From NCBI RefSeq assembly GCF_019263745.1, contig NZ_CP077107.1, forward strand, positions 1,240,001-1,304,000: 64,000 nucleotides of DNA. The letters run 5' to 3'. This document shows, in pieces, positions 61,262-64,000 of this stretch; position 1 is the first letter of the stretch, and each line of letters opens with the position of its first letter. This stretch comes from Methanospirillum hungatei. GTDB taxonomy: Archaea; Halobacteriota; Methanomicrobia; Methanomicrobiales; Methanospirillaceae. Both the position numbers and the translations under genes were made by a program. Below the pieces are notes generated by a model that had not been told where the DNA came from, did not search any database, and was given only the letters and a program-made list of their open reading frames with translations.

Positions 61262-61288
61262 GGGGTATTCATATTCATAAAGTACCCC
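61262..61288. promoter_or_regulatory. Inverted repeat GGGGTA-N15-TACCCC upstream of the transporter
   Basis: GGGGTA (61262-61267) and TACCCC (61283-61288) are 6-bp arms with a 15-bp spacer, flanked by ATATAC-type sequences. Position 23-49 bp before the binding-protein start suits a repressor or activator site that senses the transported compound. No regulator gene is adjacent. Confidence 0.45.
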
Positions 61289-61397
61289 ATATACGAACGA
61301 ATTAAAGCAAAATAGCCAAATTATTTTAAAATTAGTTGTCTTATTGTATCACCTTTTTTGATTTCAAGAATAAGATCATACCGAATGATTCTCTGAG

Positions 61398-61405
61398 TTT
61401 ATACA
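61398..61405 (+). promoter_or_regulatory. TATA box of argH
   Basis: TTTATACA lies 29-36 bp before the ATG at 61434, so transcription would start a few bases before the codon, giving an almost leaderless mRNA. This supports 61434 as the start. Confidence 0.5.
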
Positions 61406-61433
61406 GTGGGAATTAATGATACTCCGGTGAAAG

Positions 61434-62927
61434 ATGTACCCGATTATGACCAGGGATGTCGTCAGAAAGGCACGGCTCTCCGGGGAGAGAACAGAAGATA
61501 TTGAATCACTCCTCTCCTCGATGGAGGCGGACAGGAATATTGCTTCTTCAGATGTTCTGGTCGATATGGCACATTTGGTGATGCTGACCAGGCAGAGAAT
61601 CGTAAATGAAACGCATTCAAAAACCCTCATGCGGGAACTCTTGGAGATGTACGAATCAGGCGTCCCAATTGATGCATATGATCCGTCATGTGAAGACATT
61701 CACGCAGGTATCGAAACGGTGCTCACCAAAAAAACCGGAGGGGATGCTGGTGGCCGGCTCCATATCGGCAGATCACGAAATGATGAAGTCGCTACTTGTC
61801 TTCGAATAAGAACGAGAGATACCATCCTTGATCAACTTGAAGCGGTGAACAGACTTCGGACTGCGTTACTGGAAGTGGCTGACGATCATGTAAGAACGGT
61901 GATGCCGGGATTTACCCACCTGCAACATGCTCAGCCGGTAACACTCGCCCACCATCTTCTTGCGTATGAGCAGATGTTTGCACGGGATTTTGATCGGCTC
62001 TTCGATGCTCTAAGGCGGGTAAATTATTCTCCTCTCGGAGCTGCAGCTCTTGCGTCCACAGGCTATCCTCTAGACCGTGAATATACAGCAAAGCTGCTTG
62101 GATGCAATGGGTATCTCGAAAACTCAATGGATGCTGTTGCTTCACGTGATTTTGCAGAAGAGATTCTTGCCTGTGATACGATCCTCCTCGTAAATATCTC
62201 ACGTTTTTGTGAAGAACTCATACTCTGGAGTTCCTCATTTGTACAATTTGTCATCCTGGATGATCGGTACTGCTCAACCAGTTCAATTATGCCACAGAAA
62301 AAAAATCCGGATGTTGCAGAAATCCTTCGTTCACGGGCTGGAACGATTCTTGGCACATTTGTTTCGGCGGCAACAATCATGAAAGGTCTTCCGATGGCTT
62401 ATAACCGGGATATGCAGGATCTCAATCCTCATCTCTGGCGCGGAATTTCAGATATAAGAAGAGATGTGGATCTTCTTGCCGGCATGATTGCATCTGCCCG
62501 ATTTAACACATCCCGTATGGCTGAAGAAGCAGGAAAGGGTGGAACAACTACAACAGAACTTGCGGACACCCTGGTTCGGGAATATAATATTCCATTCAGG
62601 ACGGCCCATCATATCGTTGGGAGAGCAGTCAGGGACGGATCATTAGACCTTGTAACCCTTGATAAAGCAGCGGAAGAGTTCCATGGCAAAACCCTCTCTT
62701 CTCTTGGCATTACCGAGGAAAAGATTGAATCAGCACTATCTGTTACAACATCCCTTTCAGTCAGATCCCTTCCCGGTGGTCCGGCTCCAGATGCGGTAAA
62801 AAAATCCCTGGCAGGACGAAAAAAGGAACTTCAAAAGGATATTGAAATGATTACGGATAAGAAAAGCCGGATTAACGAATCTATTGATGAACTTCTCACA
62901 CATGCACGGAGAATTGCACAATTATGA
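61434..62927 (+). CDS. argH: Argininosuccinate lyase
   Basis: A 497-residue enzyme splitting argininosuccinate into arginine and fumarate. 'GGRLHIGRSRNDEVATCLRI' (with the conserved His and Arg), 'FTHLQHAQPVTLAHHLLAYE' and the superfamily signature 'SSIMPQKKNPDVAEILRSRA' are present. The N-terminus is slightly different from bacterial ArgH. Start 61434 is supported by a TATA box about 33 bp upstream; ATG 61446 is a possible alternative. The stop overlaps gatD by ATGA. Confidence 0.96.
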   Translation: MYPIMTRDVVRKARLSGERTEDIESLLSSMEADRNIASSDVLVDMAHLVMLTRQRIVNETHSKTLMRELLEMYESGVPIDAYDPSCEDIHAGIETVLTKKTGGDAGGRLHIGRSRNDEVATCLRIRTRDTILDQLEAVNRLRTALLEVADDHVRTVMPGFTHLQHAQPVTLAHHLLAYEQMFARDFDRLFDALRRVNYSPLGAAALASTGYPLDREYTAKLLGCNGYLENSMDAVASRDFAEEILACDTILLVNISRFCEELILWSSSFVQFVILDDRYCSTSSIMPQKKNPDVAEILRSRAGTILGTFVSAATIMKGLPMAYNRDMQDLNPHLWRGISDIRRDVDLLAGMIASARFNTSRMAEEAGKGGTTTTELADTLVREYNIPFRTAHHIVGRAVRDGSLDLVTLDKAAEEFHGKTLSSLGITEEKIESALSVTTSLSVRSLPGGPAPDAVKKSLAGRKKELQKDIEMITDKKSRINESIDELLTHARRIAQL

Positions 62928-64000
62928 GTGAATTATTGGAGACTGGTGACAATGTCAGATGTACCTTGCAGGGCTCTTCCTGTGAGGGAACATATATTGC
63001 ATCACGGAATGGTATGGCAACGGTAAAACTGACATCAGGATATAATATTGGTATTCCGATTGAGGCCCTGACAAAAAATGGTTCATCAGAGATGACAGAA
63101 CCAAAAGTTCTCGAAGTTACCCAGGATAAAACTCTTCCTTGCATTTCAATCGTTTCTACCGGTGGAACTATCGCAAGTAAAATTGATTACCGTACCGGGG
63201 CTGTTACGAGTCAGTTCCGTGCAACAGATATTCTGAATGCAATTCCAGGTCTCGCATCTCTTGCACAATTCAGGGCAGTCCAGCTCTGTAATATTCTTTC
63301 TGAAAATATGACTCCTGCCATCTGGCAACAACTGGCACGAGCAATCCACGATGAAATAAAAGCCGGAGCACAAGGCATCCTGGTAACACACGGAACGGAT
63401 ACAATGGCATATAGTGCAGCAGCGGTTAGTTTTATGCTCAAGACACCGGTTCCCGTTGTATTTGTCGGATCACAGCGGTCAGCAGACAGGCCAAGCAGTG
63501 ATAATGTTATGAATGGCATGTGTGCTGCTAAAACAGCCTTGTCAGACCTTGGAGAGGTGGTTGTGGTCATGCATGGATCAACAAGTGATGATTCCTGTGC
63601 AATTCACCGGGGAACCAGAGTCAGAAAGATGCATACCTCAAAACGTGATGCATTTCAGACAATTGGGCAGGAAAAACTTGGAAACATCGTATATCCCTCA
63701 CTTGAGGTAACGCTCTCCCCTCATGCCATCAGGAGAGGGGCATCAGAACTAATACTGAAAGATAATCTGGAAGAAAAGTGTGGCGTTGTCTGGTATTATC
63801 CAGGCATGGATCCGAAGATCCTCTCGGCGTGGGATGGATATAAAGGAATTGTACTTGCAGGGACCGGGCTTGGGCATGTCGGAACTGAAATTATCAGTAA
63901 AATTCAGGACATGATTGCATCAGGAACAATGGTGATAATGACCTCACAATGCCTTCATGGAAGAGTATGTGACCGGGTGTATGACACTGGCAGGGATTTA
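62924..64000 (+). CDS. gatD: Glutamyl-tRNA(Gln) amidotransferase subunit D (3' end outside window)
   Basis: The open frame runs past the window, giving 359 codons here. The N-terminal 75 residues ('SELLETGDNVRCTLQGSSCE') are the archaeal GatD head domain; the rest is a type I asparaginase-like glutaminase: 'SIVSTGGTIASK' (first catalytic Thr), 'GILVTHGTDTMAYSAAAVSF' (second Thr and Asp), 'GSQRSADRPSSDN' and 'MHGSTSDDSCAIHRGTRVRK'. GatD releases ammonia for GatE to form Gln-tRNA from Glu-tRNA. It is coupled to argH by a 4-nt overlap. gatE is expected beyond the window. Confidence 0.96.
   Translation, partial: MSELLETGDNVRCTLQGSSCEGTYIASRNGMATVKLTSGYNIGIPIEALTKNGSSEMTEPKVLEVTQDKTLPCISIVSTGGTIASKIDYRTGAVTSQFRATDILNAIPGLASLAQFRAVQLCNILSENMTPAIWQQLARAIHDEIKAGAQGILVTHGTDTMAYSAAAVSFMLKTPVPVVFVGSQRSADRPSSDNVMNGMCAAKTALSDLGEVVVVMHGSTSDDSCAIHRGTRVRKMHTSKRDAFQTIGQEKLGNIVYPSLEVTLSPHAIRRGASELILKDNLEEKCGVVWYYPGMDPKILSAWDGYKGIVLAGTGLGHVGTEIISKIQDMIASGTMVIMTSQCLHGRVCDRVYDTGRDL

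Overview
The window looks like a chromosome segment of a methanogenic archaeon of the Methanomicrobiales, most like Methanospirillum. The evidence is an archaellum (arl/fla) motor operon next to a full chemotaxis set, archaeal-type GatD, a pyruvoyl-dependent arginine decarboxylase, ribosomal protein L10e, a 2-oxoglutarate:ferredoxin oxidoreductase/fumarase/succinyl-CoA synthetase operon, histone fragments, TATA-box promoters and ATGA start/stop overlaps. The genus is inferred from gene content, not from a database search.

Layout. 1-2.5 kb: end of a glycan or lipid gene cluster (FAD oxidoreductase, GT4 and GT2 glycosyltransferases). 2.5-3.5 kb: a REC-PAS response regulator and a tRNA-Arg(GCG). 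3.5-25.7 kb: a long accessory region. It holds a secreted C-type-lectin-like protein, several gene remnants, a Schlafen/AlbA-type ATP-binding protein, an EVE protein, an HsdM-type methyltransferase paired with a SIR2-like protein, a frameshifted pentapeptide-repeat/ion-channel protein, an unrecognised two-gene unit containing a PD-(D/E)XK nuclease, a decayed mobile element (18.5-22.4 kb) that still carries an intact-looking hicBA pair, a small secreted/membrane-regulator operon, and a truncated ABC exporter. The part from EVE to the pentapeptide channel lies between two broken copies of the same histone/TPR gene pair.

25.7-64 kb is mostly core genome: a PEGA-repeat surface protein; argG, carB and carA; pdaD reading away from carA; then a TPR-CheC protein facing a long minus-strand motility block. 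That block runs, in transcription order, arlD/E-G-F-H-I-J, a membrane protein, cheF, cheY, cheB, cheA (fused to a CheC domain), cheD. After a TPR lipoprotein-like gene and a DUF1624 membrane protein comes the tightly overlapped fumA-fumB-korD-korA-korB-korC-sucC-sucD unit, which encodes much of the reductive TCA branch from malate/fumarate and succinate to 2-oxoglutarate. The window ends with rpl10e, an SsuABC/TauABC-like transporter, argH and the start of gatD.

The most unusual observations are: the orphan HsdM-SIR2 pair with no HsdS or HsdR; the nuclease-containing two-gene unit; the duplicated and broken histone/TPR loci flanking the defence cargo; the excess of amber (TAG) codons among in-frame stops in decayed genes; and the CheA-CheC fusion.
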